Below are positions 61,435 to 64,000 of a DNA stretch of 64,000 nucleotides, one piece after another. Below the pieces are notes generated by a model. The model saw only the letters and a program-made list of their open reading frames with translations, had not been told where the DNA came from and did not search any database. The stretch's first letter is position 1. Each line of letters begins with the position of its first letter. Both the position numbers and the translations under genes were made by a program. This DNA is from Loxodes magnus (lineage: Eukaryota > Ciliophora > Karyorelictea > Loxodida > Loxodidae). The stretch covers positions 62,001 through 126,000 of the forward strand of contig CAMPDV010000235.1 of NCBI GenBank assembly GCA_946699065.1, written 5' to 3'.

Positions 61435-62913
61435 TTATTACAAAAATCAGTTTAAACAAAATTTAAAATCAAGCAAGTATTTAAATCTAATTAGCGCTTA
61501 TAATTATACTTTCAAATTGAACCATAAAACAGAAATTAATTCAAGCAATCAAATAAAGACACTATTAAGAACTATAAGACAGTGTAGATTATAAGCAAGA
61601 AAATTCCAATGAAAGGATCACTGTTTGTTAAGAAAATATTATTAGTCTGCTTAAGAAATCATTATATAAACGAGACTGCTGTGAGTATGATTCCACCATT
61701 AGATAAACGTTTGTAGACCTTGGCTTTCATTCTTATATATAAAGTATTCTAATTTGCTAATAATTCAGTCTTAATAACAATAATCAACTAAAATTATTTT
61801 CTCAAGGTATCTTTTATATATTTTATAAGCTAGCTAGATCAAAGGGTTTTAAATATAAAGTAATGGATATAGTTACGATATAAATGAACCTTAGAAGTGG
61901 TTAATAGATTTATAACTAAAGAGTCTTTTAATCAGCTAAGTTAATTTGCATCTTAGCATGTTTATTTAACTTAAAGTAGCTCATATTAATCATTCCATAT
62001 CTACTAGAAATACCCTAGAACCATTAGATCTATTAGACTTCATTACTAGTCACTTAGTTGAAATTATAACCATTCATAATCCTAAGCAAGTAGTTTCTCT
62101 ATTTACTTAGAGAGTATTTTAATTAGTGGTAATGTTCAGATAACTTAGAACAGTTATTCATAATGTTATCATCATAGCTTAATGGTTCGTTAAGCTTACT
62201 ACTGTGTAGAAGTTTAACCAAAGAGGTTACTATTTTATTACTCAGATTCAAAATTTATTTAGTTGCTTAAAACCGATAAAGATAACACTAATGATGATAA
62301 TGCAATTCAGTTTAGTATATCGTATCTAAGATTCACAATATACAAGATATAATGAAGATAATAGACAAGTAGAAATCGCCAAAGCTTAGAAAAGCTAGAG
62401 TAAGTTAAATAGATACCCTTTAAAAAGTTTAGATAGTCAATGCTTTAAAATTCCTATTAATACCTCTATAAACCATCATTGTCCTAGTATGATATAAATA
62501 CTTAAGATTATACCTTAAGCAGACAACCAAATAATTTCCCTTAAATGACTCTATTAGAATATATATTTAAGCTTATTTTAAATTTATTACCCAAACACTA
62601 CTTTACTCTTTATATTTGCTAACCTTAAACCAAATAAACCATATACTCAAAAAAGAGATCTGGTATAGAAGTGAGGCTTTGTCAATAGTTTAAAATTATC
62701 TAATCTCTTACAGTAGATTAAGACATATTTCTAGTTAAGTTACTATAATCTTTTTTTAAATTAGATAAGAATGGTTGAAAGTAAAGGAGTCTGACTAAAC
62801 AAGAAGCTTAATGAATGAAAAGGAAAATAGTAAAGTCATTCAATAACTAAGGAAGTTTGATAGAAATAAGACTTAGTCTGAATAGCCAGAATTTTATTAA
62901 ATAATAAAAATAT
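61435..62913. other. Divergent spacer of block C
   Basis: Homologous to 19946-21660; phosphatase-proximal part nearly identical, distal part diverged. No gene seen. Confidence 0.4.
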
Positions 62914-63335
62914 GGATGTACGCCGCAGTCAGAAGAACTAGTAGGTAATCTGGTGCAGTATATAATGAATTGCGAGTAATCTTACATTAAATAACCACGG
63001 GGAAGGGTGAATAAGCTCAGAAGAGACAAGCATAACTTGCCCAAGGGTTCTCACTAGCAGTATGAAAATTTGACTAACGAGACTACTAATGACTTAATTG
63101 CTAATTCTTATTTGATCTTATTCAAGAAGACTGGAGCATTTATCTCGAGCCTCAAGAAAGATTTTTGATAAGCAGATTCCCCATTTGGAGAAACTGATAA
63201 GACTGATTGGACGGCTAGAATAAGCAACTAGAAGTATGAGAACATTTTTTTAATATTCAATATTAATATTTAAAGAGCTGAGCGCCAATTAGGTGCTACG
63301 TGCTCCTTAATCCTATTTATTTAATTGATTATTTA
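62914..63335 (+). mobile_element. SINE-A copy 3, with paralogous empty sites
   Basis: More diverged than copies 1 and 2 but with the same 5' domain (GGTAATCTGGTGCAGTATA; CCACGGGGAAGGGTG) and 3' stem GAGCTGAGCGCC ... GGTGCTACGTGCTC. It interrupts sequence that is continuous in blocks A (about 21.68 kb) and B (about 47.25 kb): AAGAATTTAAATGATTGATT then ATTTAAATAAAGC. The left flank TTATTAAATAATAAA looks like a decayed duplicate of GATTATTTAAATAAA. Confidence 0.8.
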
Positions 63336-63418
63336 AATAAAGCAAAATTTTTAATTTGCAAGTAGCTAATAAAGGAAAAAAGCTCTAAAATTAATTAAAA
63401 AGCATAATTGATTTAAAT

Positions 63419-64000
63419 ATGGATGAGATTGAAGAAGTCAAGGAAAACCTTTCAAGCTAGATCTAAAATGCTTCTATATATGGAGAAAATTATTAAAAAA
63501 GATAAGGGTCTAATGCTTAAATAAATAACATTACAAAGCATGAAATAAATCCTAATTTAAGAGAATAGTAAAGAAATATAAAATTTGATTTGGAAGATAA
63601 AAGAAAAAATGTTAGCTCTTTGTTTTTAAGAAATTTGAATTTATAAACGGAATCTGACATAGAAGAGAATAAGATAAATAAGGAAAATTAAAGAAGTAAA
63701 ATAAAAAAATTTACTAACAAAAATAAAAATGAAAAAAAAATTAAGAATAATATAAAATAAGTTGAAAGTATAAAAGAGGAGTTTAGTCCTAGAAGCCCAA
63801 AATCTGCAAAATAAAAAATTATGGACGATTTAAATACTTAAAAATCGCCTGGATATGAAAAATATAGAAAAGGTTTCGAAGCTACTTCTCGAGGTAATAT
63901 TCTGCTCGCTCAAAATCATCATCAAGCTAAACTCATTAAAAAAATCGACTTCGAAGATATTGAAAATAAAGAATTCTGTGACTGCTGTGGACTTCCTGTC
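63419..64000 (+). CDS. OSCA/TMEM63-like channel 1'' (5' part)
   Basis: ATG 63419 gives MDEIEEVKENLSSQIQNAS, a K/N/E-rich N-terminus with SSLFLRNLN, EEFSPRSPKSAKQ, SPGYEKYRKGFEATSRG, IEN KEFCDCCGLPV, then the window ends before the first TM pair. The order is continuous, without the inversion of copy 1. All Gln in this stretch are mostly TAA/TAG. Confidence 0.75.

Larger units (their letters stand above)
59283..64000 (+). repeat. Paralogous block C (partial, runs off the window)
   Basis: Same orientation as block A: phosphatase on minus, divergent spacer, OSCA-1 start on plus. It shares with block B the phosphatase-tail insertion and a spacer segment (62.53-62.64 kb versus 48.34-48.44 kb) absent from A, so B and C are closer relatives. 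Confidence 0.8.

Noticed and set aside
1..64000. tRNA genes and CRISPR arrays
   Set aside because: No convincing cloverleaf with a GTTCGANNC T-loop was seen, and no regular repeat-spacer pattern exists.

Overview
The window looks like nuclear DNA of a ciliate. It is very AT-rich outside the rRNA genes and a few inserts. Recognisable proteins read through only if TAA and TAG are glutamine and TGA is tryptophan, for example the PTPDC1-type phosphatase, OSCA/TMEM63-like channels, a BAH-PHD protein and a LINE endonuclease/reverse transcriptase. TGA, and probably TAA, also end genes. Such dual codes are known in karyorelictids (Loxodes and relatives) and in the heterotrich Condylostoma. I cannot choose between them from memory. 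Short introns of about 28-34 nt are inferred where they restore reading frames.

Layout: 0.7-17 kb holds dispersed single genes: a small unknown protein with one intron, a triple RING/B-box protein with two 28-nt introns, a BAH-PHD chromatin reader, an MGSC-start Q/K/S/E-rich protein and a COG2509-type FAD oxidoreductase, plus one structured SINE copy. 17.2-28.9 kb carries a minus-strand PTPDC1-like phosphatase, then two tandem plus-strand OSCA/TMEM63-like channel genes, the first with a 452-bp internal inversion. 31.6 kb has a 109-aa protein with a HEXIM-like PYNT motif.

33.4-42.4 kb is a retroelement cluster: a GC-rich 306-bp insert and a gag-like coiled-coil/zinc-knuckle element, each with 14-bp direct repeats; SINEs; a truncated minus-strand LINE; and a plus-strand APE/RT LINE interrupted by a SINE. 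LINEs and SINEs share a similar 3'-terminal hairpin, suggesting the LINE enzyme mobilises the SINEs.

42.4-52.8 kb is an inverted paralogous copy of the 17-27 kb block, with an extra gag-like insertion. 52.8-58.3 kb contains a single minus-strand 18S-5.8S-28S rDNA unit bracketed by degenerate CTAGGTACTA-type repeats; it deviates at several near-universal rRNA positions. 58.3-64 kb holds an OSCA fragment fused to a third PTPDC1-OSCA block that runs off the end. So one phosphatase/channel gene pair occurs three times, rearranged by inversion, element insertion and rDNA placement. Because no codon is an unconditional stop, open frames alone mean little; calls rest on motifs, paralogue comparison or frame arithmetic.
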